From Nectonema munidae (Eukaryota; Nematomorpha; Nectonematoida; Nectonematidae), in contig JAUIRK010000288.1 of NCBI GenBank assembly GCA_030549495.1, positions 372,001 to 436,000 on the forward strand: a stretch of 64,000 nt of DNA, given 5' to 3'. The notes beneath the pieces were generated by a model, which had not been told where the DNA came from, made no database searches, and saw nothing but the letters and a program-made list of their open reading frames with translations. A program made the translations under genes and the position numbers. Positions 45,437 through 56,575 of the stretch are shown one piece after another. Each line of letters starts with the position of its first letter. Position 1 is the first letter of the stretch.

Positions 45437-46219
45437 CTGTGAAGAATAAAAACATTTAAAATGTGTTAGGACTGAGTATTGCGACACCCCTGTTCTACAA
45501 CTTTGATGTTTCAGTGGCGGATTTAGAGCGGGCAATACAAATTGTTTAAAAACAACGTTCCAACCCTTCAAAATGTTTAGTCCCTTTCCTCGAAAGCCTT
45601 AAAAGGATAAAGTCGTGGGACAAGGCCTCATAATTAAAACTTAAAGATTTTTATAATAAAGTAAAAGGGGGAAGACAGCGGGGAAAAATAGAGTTTTTGA
45701 AAAGGCATGCAAAATCTGAGACAAACGCTCATAACTATTGATTCAATTACATATCTCAACGATATAGCTAGATTTTCATGTGCATTTAATTTGATACCTT
45801 TTTATAATATATTTGCTCTGTGTTTAATTTGTTATAATAAAATAGAGAGAACTGAGCAAAAGTCCTTGTGTTTTTGAATAGGGATAAAAAAAATAATTTC
45901 TAATGATCTCTAGTTATAGTGGATTATAACGAAGTATTATAATGTTCAATAGGGTGATTCAAAAAAATTTTTTTTTGATAATTTTTAAATGACACCACTC
46001 TTAAAGGTGGAGTAATTATATTGAGAAAACAATAATACAATTGTTTTTTTTAATTTTGAAAAAAGCTCCCCCTCCTTGTCAAAAAACAATTAACATATTG
46101 ATATTTAAAATTATTGTTTATAAACAACATTGTAAAGTTGAAAAAATCAATAATTTATTCATTCACTGATTTATCTATTCATTCATTCATAAAAAATTGT
46201 TTATAAACGTTTAGAATAA
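45437..46219. other. No gene seen
   Basis: AT-rich, upstream of the CRIB exon on the minus strand. CAGTGGCGGATTTAGAG at about 45513 resembles a hAT MITE end, but without a partner. Confidence 0.3.
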
Positions 46220-46660
46220 ATGAGTTCTAAAAATTCCATTCAAAGCGTTCAAAAAAACAAATCTGTTTGGAAAAATAACCTCAATTGCAAGCAAAAAAGA
46301 GATAACACTGGTCCACTGGTTGAAACGCTTAAAAAACTTACCAGGATACCAACAAACAGACAAATTTTGGGTAATTTCAAATTTTTATTCACAAAATATA
46401 AGAACAAAGATGAGAGAATTAAATTCATGGTGAATGACATTAAAACTCTATGGGGAAAAAATTTGGATTTTCCTATATTGTCGCCCGCATTGATAAGAAA
46501 AAAGTTGAAGTGCTTAATCGAATTAGATAACAAAAACAAAAAACGACAAAACATCAAGTTCAAAAACGAGACACTTTCTCAACCCTTTGACGTAACAAAA
46601 AATACAAAAATATTCACAAGATCCAACACATTCACCCTTCTTAGAGTCATATTTTTCTAG
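46220..46660 (+). CDS. Unclassified 146-residue ORF, possibly of a mobile element
   Basis: It starts with ATG at 46220 in a weak context (AATAAATGA) and is open for 146 codons. The product is lysine-rich: NKSVWKNNLNCKQKRDNTGP, then LTRIPTNRQILGNFKFLFTK, ERIKFMVNDIKTLWGKNLDF and SPALIRKKLKCLIELDNK. It looks like a folded helical domain rather than noise, and similar N-terminal domains (…IPTNKQVLGNF…) occur, as I recall, in uncharacterised repeat proteins of arthropods and cnidarians. The last 15 residues may be intron read-through. The next frame with related character is on the opposite strand, so the rest of the protein is missing. Confidence 0.4.
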   Translation: MSSKNSIQSVQKNKSVWKNNLNCKQKRDNTGPLVETLKKLTRIPTNRQILGNFKFLFTKYKNKDERIKFMVNDIKTLWGKNLDFPILSPALIRKKLKCLIELDNKNKKRQNIKFKNETLSQPFDVTKNTKIFTRSNTFTLLRVIFF

Positions 46661-47173
46661 CAAATTTAAAGGTTGCATTAACCGTTGTGAAATTTTTCAA
46701 ACCAGTAAGTTCTATTTTAATATATTATATACATGTTTAGCATCATTTCTAAATTTTATATCATATAATGTTATCTTTCTTTTCCACACAATTATCTCCG
46801 TCTTTTGTCTATATAACTATATTTCTTCACACCTAAACATTTTTCATCACCTCTTATCATTTATATAATACAAAACGCATTATTATAAAGCATTAACACT
46901 TACACCGATTTGCCTTTTCTTTTGTTAAGGGCATTCAGATTGACACCCTTCCTTTTGTTTGACTTCCAACTAATTTATCACATTTTGATTGATAAAGGTT
47001 CGTGATTGAACCGAAAATATTTGTCTTAATAAGGTTTACTTTGGTTTTATTTAAATTTCTCTATTTTATAAAAAAAAATCTAAAATATTTTTTTGTTTCA
47101 AGTTATTAATTAATTCTTTCATCTAAATTTACTAATAATGATAAATATCCTTTATTGCTGTTTTCCCTAAATT
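46661..47173. other. No gene seen
   Basis: AT-rich. Nothing supported. Confidence 0.3.
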
Positions 47174-47450
47174 CTAATAAAGTTCTGCAAAAGAGGCGTT
47201 ACCATCTTTCATGGCTGATTGGCTTTGGATTTCTGGTATTAAGTCATCATTATCTGAATCGTTGAGTGCATGTCTTAAACATTCAATCAATTCTTTGCCA
47301 ATAAGTTCTCTAAAAGTTTCTTCTGTTTTGTCGGCTGTGATAAATTCTTCAGGCAACATAATTTTTGAAGAATCAATGTTTAAAATAGATATGTCTAGTA
47401 GTGGCTCAGTTTGAGATAAAACGCCTCTTTCTTCATCTTGCGAGACGGAT
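47174..47450 (-). pseudogene. Acidic C-terminal fragment of unknown protein
   Basis: The ATG-initiated frame 47174-47359 reads MLPEEFITADKTEETFRELI, GKELIECLRHALNDSDNDDL and IPEIQSQ. It is hydrophilic, acidic and protein-like. The frame can be followed a little further upstream after a shift. A PEEF..ED....F..LIGKE pattern at the end of a protein suggests a transposase tail, but I cannot assign a family. It faces the ORF at 46220. Confidence 0.3.
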
Positions 47451-48587
47451 GTCTACTTTAGTAGCAAGTTCAGTTTGTTGCCAGCAGTTTACAATTGCTG
47501 AAGGTTTCACAGAATCCTAAGATTTTTAGTATATCTAATAGCGTCAGTTAATATGATGTAGTGAGTCCCGTTAGATTCATGTTGTTCTATAAATCGGGTT
47601 TAGTATTATTTCAAAAATCAAGGAAAATATTATTTCTTTTTAAAATTTTAATTATTTCCAATTTTTTAAAACAAATGGGGGGCAATGGGGGAAAAATGAG
47701 GGAAATTTATGATAATAATTATGTTTGTACTGAAGATTAAGTAGGAGGATGGCGGACAGCGAGAGGCGCAAAATCGGGGGAATTAACTTGATACCACTGA
47801 ATATATTAAATTCAGGAAATGACTTTTTTAATGTTGGCTGTTTGTTATTGATCTGCATGACGTTTGATGGTCAGTTAAATTTGATCGTTTAATGTTTGTC
47901 TAGTTTCCATTTTCCGAATGTTTTTACTGATGTTCCTAATTCTGCACAAAAACGATACCGATAGATTGTTAACATCATCAATTTTGAACACCAACAATGG
48001 AAAATCTTTGCAGAATGAGTCCATTTTAAAATAAAATGAAACAAAGTTAAAAATTAGATATATGTTAATTTTAGTTAATTTATTTGATTTTTGAGTTAAA
48101 TGTAATTCTATATATATATTAAAATTTTATAATTTGAAAATTTGCACACCAATTTCATTTTACCCACAGAACAGATTCTCCTAGAACCAAATTAAAAGAA
48201 TGTTAGTTTTAAATGTGAAACGTAATTCATTGAAAACTCATTCGAGCTTTCTACACAAATTTTTTACTCATATTGCCGATATTTTGAAATATATCATTAA
48301 TGAAGAGTTATATTTACCACCGATGAAAAATCCTTAGAGTAAGCCATGGCACGAGTTAGTAAGCATGAGAAGGCCGCTGGCGGTTTATTAACCGTAGTCT
48401 AGCCTTAGGGAGTCTTTTCTCAACCAAATGACAATAAAGATAAGGAAAATGCTTCAAGTGGAGAAGATAATTTGTAGGAAATCGGGTGCATTTTCTGACT
48501 CATCAAATTAAAATTTATCACACATAAATTATGCCTGTTATCTTTAGGCGACACTGCAATTTTCATTTTTTCATTTTGTTTTAGATA
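47451..48587. other. No gene seen
   Basis: AT-rich. A short ATG frame at about 48343 (ARVSKHEKAAGG) is less AT-rich but ends after 17 codons. Confidence 0.3.
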
Positions 48588-49760
48588 TTGGCATCGTTTT
48601 GTTTTTTGTCGGTAATGTCGAATTTTGGAGAAATATACAAAAAAAAATTGGAAAAAGAAAAACGTACACGTGTCAAATCCCTAGTAATGGTAAATGATAT
48701 TTCAGAAGAAATTCGCGCTGGAGGTAGAGATGTGAGTATATTTATTTCTCCACCAAATCACAATGAAGATACAGAGGAAGATTCACGAGATGACGGTGAA
48801 AAAACAGTTTATTGATAATTTCTCTAAAAGAATGCCAGAAGCCGAAGCTAAAGTTGTATTCCATGAAAACATTGCAAATGATTTTGGTGAATCAGCAAGC
48901 AAGAGTAATAAAAAAAGACATAAATATTATGAAAGAGATATTGAAGAAATTCTTTATCAAGTTTCATGAGAAAAGGCTATGCAATGTTTTGAAGCAGCAT
49001 TTGCTTGAAGCAAAAATTCGTCCTATTGATATGCTGAATAAAAAATTGATTGAAAACCACACAGACGTGAAAGAAGTCGATATTGAAGAAACAATGGTTC
49101 CATACCCTGGAAAATATGGATGCCAAATGAAACAGGCCATGCGTCAAAAACCTATTAGGTTTAGATATAAGATGTGGGTATGAACTCTTCTAAAGGATAC
49201 TTCATCCCATTCAACGCTTATCAAGACTCAAACAAACAAAGTAACGTTTATAAATATAACTTTGGCGTAGGAGCATGAACTGTTGGACAGACTTCTAAAA
49301 TGACAAACATACCATATTTATTTGGATAATTATTTTACCACTTTGAAGCTTTTTGAAGTTATCTCTGAGGAACTTATTTGTAAGCAGCACTTTTCGTCCT
49401 GATAGGCTTACAAATTTCCCAATAAAGACAAATCACATTAAGGAGATTTTCAAACATGGTGTATATCAGGAAAAAACCAAATAGTGATCGAGAGATAATG
49501 GAGAAGTAATGAGTCAAATTGTATTGGTGCTAATCCTTTAGAGAAAAAAAGACGCTAGGGTCGAAATGATAAAAAAAATGACAGAAATAAACGTTCCAGC
49601 TGCTATTACTGATTACAATATGGGTATGTGTGGAACGGATTTGCAAAAGCATGCATTCTCCTGTAATCGCTCTAAAAAATAGTGGCTTCCCCTGGCTGTA
49701 GACAGAAAACAAGGTGACCTTACCGCCATATTCGGAGAGCTAAACACGAATGTGTTAAGG
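48588..49760 (+). pseudogene. piggyBac transposase remnant with partial catalytic core
   Basis: Overlapping frames give an acidic N-terminal stretch (48588-48815), then RPIDMLNKKLIENHTDVKEV, DIEETMVPYPGKYGCQ and KQAMRQKPIRFRYKMWV (to 49183). This matches the piggyBac DDE block with SIDESMVPYxGRHGCKQFIRGKPIRFGYKxW and includes the first catalytic position (as E in DIEE). LGVGA-like sequence and YLDNYFTTLKLFEVISEE (about 49330, second aspartate region FDNxFTS) follow, then FPNKD..H and GANPLEKKRR. At least five frame changes are needed. No TTAA-flanked ends were identified. Confidence 0.75.
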
Positions 49761-50229
49761 GTAAGGGTAATGTTGCTTTGCATTTAAAATGTTTTACTGC
49801 TTTTCATAATTGAAGAATATATTTCATTTTTTCAAAGTGAATTTTTTATCTAACTATCTATTTTTCATAAACAAAAAAAGTTTTGTTCATTCTAAATAAA
49901 ATTTTTACAAAGGCGAATTTACAAAACGAGTTATTTCGTAAATGACTGATATTTTTGTCTTTCTTTTGTGCAAATTTTCGATATTTCTACTTATTTTTCA
50001 ATACTATATCACGCAGCTAGGGAAATCTGATATCATTTTATCAAACATAAAATATAAATCAGAGCAAAAATATATAAAAATTAGGTTATTTTTAGAGGTG
50101 GCCCTTAAGGGTTCAAGTTTGCTAAGTGAAAATGAACCGGCATGTACAAATTTTTTTTCAGTTAAAATATAATATTGGATATGGTTGCTTATTATATTGA
50201 CAAGCAAGATACTATTAGGTCGTATTTAG
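49761..50229. other. No gene seen
   Basis: AT-rich. The two overlapping frames at 49942-50207 are antisense to each other and carry no motif. Confidence 0.3.
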
Positions 50230-51652
50230 CTCTTTGAATGTCTTATCTACGCAATGGGGAAGTGTTAGATACAACATAGGGCTTTTCTCAGTACAGCTTG
50301 GAAACAATGATCGGTGTTCACACATAACTTGCAAGAGAAACTGAAGTTGATCTTCATCCTTGTTAACTCATGGATAAGAGCTACACCTCTCACCCCTGCC
50401 ATTGATTAATAAGAAGACTTTACCACTTTTAATACGAACAGATATTTCAAGAACACTGTTACTCACATTCTGAGCATCTGAAATAGTAGTTTTGAATGGG
50501 ATGTGAAGAATTGTATTTATTAAAACAGCCAGATTTTACACTTGGTGTTTTGGGCGGATGACATAGAACTCTTCATCTTTCATTGCAGAAAGCATATCCT
50601 TTCTAGATTTATTTCACAATTGTGAGCCAAATCCAGCAAAACAGATCAATTTATCAGACATGCCAGAATAAACTGTTCTTTGCAAAAGCGATCACTTGGT
50701 GTATATATTGGGAGTTTTTTAATAAGTCTGAAGTCATTCAAGGGCGTTTCAAAAACATAAGCGGAAGGAATTCATATAAATCAAAACAAGAATTCGCTTT
50801 TCTTCTTAATTCGTCATTTTGATTTATCCTTGATACAGACATATCTTGACGGTATAAATAACTTTATACATGCAGCGTGCTCAATGCATTACACCTAGGA
50901 TTTGGAAATGAATTCTCAGGGATAGAATATCTTTAAGAAATATTATTGAGTGCCAGAGAAATTCTTGTGGTTCATTCCATAGTCTACATTAACTTGAATA
51001 ACTGCTAGTGTCCGATGCTGTCGTTACAAAGCAGAGTGGTACTATCTGTATTTTGCCAAGCACTCCATCATAACTGAGCTCTGTTCTTAACCAGTTTCTA
51101 AAGTTAATTTTAGAATATCCAACAAGTGTTTAACCCCAGTACCAGAGGCAAGCATTAGCAAAAGGTAATGCGATTCTAGATCTTTCTTCAAGTCACCATC
51201 CTAGTGAACTATTAATGGAACGGATGCTGAATCTACAATCGATTTTTTGCTGTTGAGCGGCTGGGTGGAATTTCTGTTTATATTTATAGCATCATAACCA
51301 AGATTGGAAGCCATTTCATTAAGTAAACAAATGGGCTTTCTTGATTATATTGATCGTATACAAAGTTCCTGTATGTCCTGGAGACATCATAGTGAATTTT
51401 GCCCTTTTGGTTGAAGGGTAAGATTCTGGATCTATCTTTAGTGTTTTCTTTTTGGTATATTTGAAATTGTCAACAATTTCTTCAGACGAATAAGTAGAAA
51501 AACATTTTTTTTCATGTTTTTCTTATGATATTTTAAGAATCTGAAATGAATCCTCCTTCCTTTGCTGAGCAAGTAAAAATCAGTGCGTTCCAACTTAATT
51601 TACTCCTACAGTTGATCCAACATAACTCTTTTTTCGTTGAGAGAGGAATTCT

Positions 51653-51746
51653 GTTTTCTGAAATTATTATGATCAGTGTCTACATGACGAAAAATCAAAA
51701 AGCATGTCGGTAATGTAGACACTGATCATAATAATTTCAGAAAACA
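51653..51746. repeat. Inverted copy of the target flank (hairpin)
   Basis: TTTTCTGAAATTATTATGAT and the next 12 bases (51653-51684) are repeated as their exact reverse complement at about 51713-51744, separated by roughly 28 bases. The left arm is host DNA that includes part of the target duplication. The right arm lies inside the insertion, at the 5' end of the LINE. Confidence 0.9.
51675..51691 (+). repeat. 17-bp target-site duplication, left copy
   Basis: AGTGTCTACATGACGAA here is identical to 52004-52020. The two copies bracket the RTE-type LINE end and its inverted filler. Confidence 0.88.
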
Positions 51747-52003
51747 TGTAGGTCATGTCGAGAGGATGTCCGAAGGGAACGTTCTTAAAAGATGAATTGA
51801 TTGATGGAAAGATGAAGAGAGGAAGACCAAAAGAAAGCATGGAATGAAGTGATTCACCACGATATGGAAAAAAGAAAGCTTGTGCGAAGTGATGCTAAAG
51901 AAAGAATGAAATGGCGTAGTTGTTACAGGAAACTCGTTGACCCCGACTCTTTGGGAACAATAACCAGGCCTAGAAGGCAAAATGGATGATGATGATGATG
52001 ATG
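51745..52003 (+). mobile_element. RTE-type LINE 3' end, 5'-truncated, with (ATG)n tail
   Basis: Reads GHVERMSEGN, GKMKRGRPKE, then EVIHHDMEKRKLVRSDAKER, MKWRSCYRKLVDPDSLGT and ITRPRRQNG, followed by (GAT)n. This is the well-known C-terminus of RTE-like reverse transcriptases, ending in a trinucleotide tail at 51985-52003. Only two or so frame changes are present. The 17-bp duplication (51675-51691 and 52004-52020) marks a target-primed insertion. It sits inside the orphan ORF family on the opposite strand. Confidence 0.88.
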
Positions 52004-52020
52004 AGTGTCTACATGACGAA
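52004..52020 (+). repeat. 17-bp target-site duplication, right copy
   Basis: AGTGTCTACATGACGAA, identical to 51675-51691. Confidence 0.88.
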
Positions 52021-52864
52021 TCTGAAACAGATCATTAAGCCAATGAGTAAACTGGATCACTTCAAACTTGTGTTCAAGAGTTTCAAGATCTTTGCTTTTA
52101 AGTTCTTCGATCAACATGGAAAAGATAAACCTCGCCTGCTTCCCATTTTCAATGAGTTATTGAGATCAAAAGCTAAAGAAGAAAAAAATATTTCTTTGTG
52201 ACTGAACTGTGCATCTTGAAGCACATAATAGATACATGCAAAAAAATTGGCCAATTTTTTAATTTTCGAGGCTAGAAGAACACATCTCAAATTTGTTGTA
52301 AAGATATTTGGCAAGAGGGTGTTTCTTTCATGAATGGAACAGAATAGCGGGGCGGCAGTTCTTAAATTAAAATTTTCAATTTTAAAGGCCACCTTTTATA
52401 GGGGTAAAATAATAAATATATTCATATTTATCATTGACAAATATATATCATATAAGTCAGGTATAAAATGGAAAATAGCCATAAGGAAATATTTCGTAGA
52501 ATTAAACTTTCCAATTGAGATAATTTAGCTTTATAAATCATGTCTGTTAGATTCATCTAAAAAAGAGGGTATAGTAATATTTTCTATTTTTAAAAGATAA
52601 GTTCTTACCCTCTATAATTATTTATTTTAAATTATTAAAACGTTAAAAAAATTATATGTAATAAATTGGCAGTTAGTTTGCGCACAGGTTTCAGAATATT
52701 GTTAAAATGATGAAAACTTATTTAACACATTTTAAAATGAAAAAATGTAAATAGCATTTTGATATTATGAAAATATATTGTATATAAATATCATGATTTT
52801 AATTAAGAAAAATAAACAAATTAATGATATTCATCACAGAAAGAAAGATAGGCATTTAATTTAT

Positions 52865-52970
52865 ATTTGAATAAATTGTGACAGGTTTTTCGTAGTGATT
52901 ATAATTCTGAATAAGAGCTATTCCCCGTTCAGCTGCATCCTTTAAACCTTGAGGCTTGGGACAAAATTAT
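52865..52970 (-). CDS. Coding-like stretch, possible terminal exon
   Basis: The minus strand reads PKPQGLKDAAERGIALIQNY and NHYEKPVTIYSNIN to TAA, with clearly non-background codons over about 100 bases. No start codon is in frame, and the acceptor (TTTAAATAAG|) is poor. No family is recognised. It may be a terminal exon of an unseen minus-strand gene, or chance. Confidence 0.27.
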
Positions 52971-53423
52971 TTGCTTATTTAAAACTAATGTGATATTTCT
53001 AGTTTTCTGGTACGTTATTTATAAATCGTAGCAATATTTTTATAAAACTAAAACCTTCATGGTGTTGCTGGAAACAATCGGCTTCCCAAAACTATTCACA
53101 AGACAACGTTTATCTTTTGCATTTTTAAGTCAGTTTTTTAAAAAAAAAAGTTTTTAAGTCTTAGGAACATAGTTTAGGCACCTAAGAAGACAACTTAATA
53201 CTGTTGAAGCAATTAGGCAATTAAAATTTTTTTTGTATTTTTTCAAACTTTGTAGCAATTGAAGATTATTTAGTGAAGCAAAATGTACACATGGACACAT
53301 AAACGAAGCTGTAATGTATAATTTAACAAATACATTGAATTATTTTGTTGCTTCATTTTGTTTTGATGTTAAATTTAATTGTCATCTAAACAAATAGATC
53401 TTTATTTATTCGTATTGTTTTAG

Positions 53424-53500
53424 CTTCTGGTACTCCAAGACAATTTATGCAAATGGTTGCAGAGGATTATCCTTCAATAAGATTTGGGCAATCATCTACA
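53424..53500 (+). CDS. Candidate 77-bp internal exon, unknown protein
   Basis: Bounded by TATTGTTTTAG| and |GTAAATTTT. The single convincing frame reads SGTPRQFMQMVAEDYPSIRF then GQSST, in phase to end exactly at a codon border. A second acceptor TTACAATCAG| at 53620 opens LKKYDTYKRVATNFDQVYFK (53621 to about 53685), which could be the next exon, giving an intron of 120 bp. No protein family can be named with confidence. Codon use is less AT-biased than the neighbourhood. Confidence 0.38.
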
Positions 53501-53620
53501 GTAAATTTTTTGCTTTTTTATCTGCTGAAACGTTCTGGAAGTTATGTTTTTATACTTTTCCATAACTTACAAAATATAAGAGTTTTTTTATAATGCGACA
53601 AAAACATACTTTACAATCAG

Positions 53621-53690
53621 TTAAAGAAATATGATACCTACAAGCGAGTGGCAACAAATTTTGATCAAGTTTATTTCAAAGAGTGTAAAA
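53621..53690 (+). CDS. Candidate second exon following 53424-53500
   Basis: After the acceptor CAATCAG| the frame LKKYDTYKRVATNFDQVYFK EC continues in phase with the exon at 53424-53500. A weak donor (GAGT|GTAAAA) lies near 53680; otherwise the frame runs on into AT-rich sequence. Confidence 0.32.
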
Positions 53691-56232
53691 TCTACAATTT
53701 TTGTTTGTGTTATTACTTTTATCATTTAAATATATTTAAAGATATTTTTTATTTCAATATTATTATATAAAATAACACCTCTTAATTTGTGCAACCTCTA
53801 AATATATTTAAATTAAACAAATTATTTGCATTAAAGTTGAAAATTATAAAAGAAAATATAATTGATAACTGTTTTAAAATAATTAATTTTTTTTCTATGT
53901 GATTATTTGGCAGCTAAATGTAAAGCAGAGAATGCTTAAAATATTTAATCGTTTTAAGAAAACTTAACGTAAAATTTTCTTCAAATGATCATCGTAATTT
54001 TAACATTTAGGAAGTAGCGTGATCAAATAATTTAATAAAAATGTTCCCAAAGAAACGTAGACGAACTCTTGTTTTAATAAGAATTAAATAGGAATTATTA
54101 AAACAAACTACGTTCACTTTGGGAACATTGGTGCTAAATGGATTTAAGTTGACAAGATACTTGGCTTCGATAGCACAAGGTTTCGCGCTTGAATCACCAT
54201 CAAACCTTTTCTGCTTATAGTTCGACACAAGATGTGCAAACCTTGTAAATGAAAACACTCTATGTTTACCTTTAATTTTGAAGTAATAGATCTTTGATAG
54301 AAAGTTAAGTTTATTAAAAATAGAATAAGTCTTGAACATATATGAGTATTTCTAAAATGATTATATATAAAATAAAAAGATTTACATTTTGAGTAGAGCC
54401 AAAGCAACAGTCAAGAATAAAGTTATCAAGCGCCATTTAAAAAAAAACTATGAAAATTAAAAATTTTAAAAATAAAAAAAAATGTTATTAATGAAAAATT
54501 TATAATATAATATGTTTATTAACGAAATCTTTAGAAAAATTTAAGAAAGTTTTTTACAGCGAGGGCGGTCGCTCATGTTTCAAGTTCAATTATGGGACAT
54601 TACCTCTTTTAAACTAATGCTTCTATCAAGGAAAAAAGTCAATTATATTTAGATAGCTTCTTTACACTCAACTTTCTATCAAGCCAAATGGAAAATTTAA
54701 ATCTAATTTCACTGATCTTTCGTAATTTATCTCACAACATAATTGATGCGTTACTATAGCTATTTTACAATAAAATCTCCATCAAATCCGAGACAATAAA
54801 AAGCTAAATTCACTTATCTAGCATATGTAGTATATGTCAACACATTTTAAAGTAAATTAAAAGTAACAAAGTAAATTAAAATATTAAAGAAAAGCTACAC
54901 AAGTTAAAAAGTACAATTTAAGTTGTAAAAATGAAAAAAAATGCAAACATTGAAAAAAGTCAAAATAACTTATTCAACTATTAAATAATAAATTAATAAG
55001 TAATGGTAACTCAGAGGTTAATGTTCGCAAAAACTTGGCTAATATATTAAATCAGAAAAGTACTGCTGCAAAAAATCTTTGTTCCTTCATTTCAATTTCA
55101 AACTTGTGAAAATGTCACATCCAAGAGTCCGTATTTTTGTATGATAAAATTTTAAATATATAGCAAATTTATAATTTGCTCTCAAAACAGTCAAGAAGAA
55201 TCTGATGCTGTGAATATATTTAAATTTTACATTAATTATAACAATAAGTTTTAAAATATTGGGATCATATTTAAATACAACGTCGTTAAATTTCTTTATT
55301 TATCAGGATGTCATATTATATCCGATCAAACTTTTAAATTTGATTTTGGATAAATTAGTTATCACAAATTCCCAAAGCCCTTTTAATGTCTTATTTATTT
55401 TTCTACTTTTCTAAAGTTTTTGAAAAAGGAATCTTATTACTTATAGTATCAAATTTTTTTTAAATACTACCTTATTGATAAGAATGGACAAATATATAAT
55501 AAAGTAATATCTGCTCAAAGAAAGTTTATTATTTTAATAAATCTTATTTATCTCACACGAATAGTTTATTTTATAAAAATAGTATTCTCTAATATGATAA
55601 TTTATATCAATGATTTCTCTTAATTTTCTTTTACAATTTCTTAACATCTTGCGCTTATGGTTTACATTGAATTATCTAGTTTCAAATTATCAACAACGCT
55701 TCAACTCTCTTGTTATTGCTAGATATACGTCTTCAAAATTAGGAAATACTCTCTAATCGAAGTGCTAAATACTTCAATCTTGGTGAATGACAAGACTTAT
55801 CTTTCTTTAATAATTTATTTACATTTAAGAATCAAATTATATCTAATTTCATAACTATTCCATCTCTATTCAAAAATTGCTAGGTTTGCCATTTTTAAAT
55901 TTATTCTTATATATTGTAAGAAATTAATTTTTTAATGTTATCCTTCACTGGTGAATACAGTAAAACCTAAAAGGTGCAATCGAGCTAAAATCTACCTTTT
56001 TAAAGTCGCATCTAAAAAGCGGTCGTTATATAAATGTGATAAAATAAATTGAAAATAAGCGTGATCTATTTATTCATGATTCTTATTAATAAAAAAATTT
56101 TTTATATCGAGTTGTTTATTTGGGAAAATTTATGCTTTTCAATAATTTTAGTTGCCTTCTGGGAAAGTTTCAGAAGCTATTTAGTATCAATTTTAAAAGA
56201 AAAGTTTTTCAAATTTCTAAGGCTTTCAAATA
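53691..56232. other. 2.5 kb without a gene; one foldback repeat
   Basis: AT-rich. At 54040-54129 an imperfect foldback pairs AATGTTCCCAAAG...ACGTAG...TGTTTTAATAA with its complement on the right (TTATTAAAACA...CTACGTT...CTTTGGGAACATT). It may be a tiny MITE or a decayed terminal repeat. The long minus ORFs at 54007-54407 cross this foldback and have no motif. Confidence 0.45.
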
Positions 56233-56573
56233 CAGTCCAACCGCGTTAATTCACGCACCAGTAATTCAGAGGTTTCATTAAACCACGATTAATCCATGTC
56301 GCCCCTTAATTTTGAGTAGGTTTGCTGCAATGACACCCTAGCATTCAGGCATTAAGAACAATACAGCCATGAGATCCTGTCGTTCACTCTCACCCTTTAA
56401 TCACGCATTCAGAACAATATTGACCCTGATACATTGTATTTTACGCTCTCAAATCAATTCACTTGTCATTACGAAGTGACAAAAACATTTCTATGATAGT
56501 CTTATATACGGTAACAGATAAATCATCGATTGTGTTCTGTCTCCCAACGTCCGTGAATTAACGAGGTTTGACT
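56233..56573. mobile_element. 341-bp pogo/Tigger-type MITE
   Basis: The left end CAGTCCAACCGCGTTAATTC and the inverted right end AGTCAAACCTCGTTAATTCAC are the typical pogo terminus (CAGTCAAACCTCG...). The left end follows TA, the pogo target dinucleotide; the right flank has AC instead, so the duplication is imperfect. It abuts the 3' end of the Tigger transposase at 56576. The MITE may thus be a deletion relative of that element, or one of its termini may be that element's own end. Confidence 0.75.
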
Positions 56574-56575
56574 AC

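Larger units (their letters stand above)
50230..52392 (-). pseudogene. Second orphan ORF family, interrupted by an RTE LINE
   Basis: On the minus strand the best frames are 52111-52392 plus 51990-52117: IENFNLRTAAPLFCSIHERN, LLPNIFTTNLRCVLLASKIK, RRGLSFPCLIEELKSKDLET and VIQFTHWLNDLFQI. After the RTE insertion come DPESYPSTKRAKFTMMSPGH (about 51420), NLGYDAININRNST, LLMLASGTGVKHLLDILKLT, YDGVLGKIQIVPLCFVTTAS and, near 50800, DELRRKANSCFDLYEFLPLM and KNSLFWHV. Many frames are used, so it is decayed. The composition is clearly coding-derived over 2 kb. I cannot name the family; it appears different from the one at 2.7-5.5 kb. A transposase-like or other repeat protein is the likeliest guess. 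Confidence 0.45.

Noticed and set aside
46249-46563. Minus-strand 104-codon ORF
   Set aside because: Antisense of the lysine-rich ORF at 46220-46660; hydrophobic composition is the mirror of AAA/AAG codons.
51986-52201. ORF starting with six methionines
   Set aside because: The methionines are the (ATG)n tail of the RTE LINE, and the rest is antisense to the orphan ORF family.
50230-52392. Assignment of the second orphan family to Transib/RAG1-like proteins
   Set aside because: Only loose resemblance from memory; the expected catalytic and DG...YKQ-type blocks could not be read.
54007-54407. Minus-strand ORFs of 87-110 codons
   Set aside because: They run through a palindromic foldback and are hydrophobic AT-rich noise.
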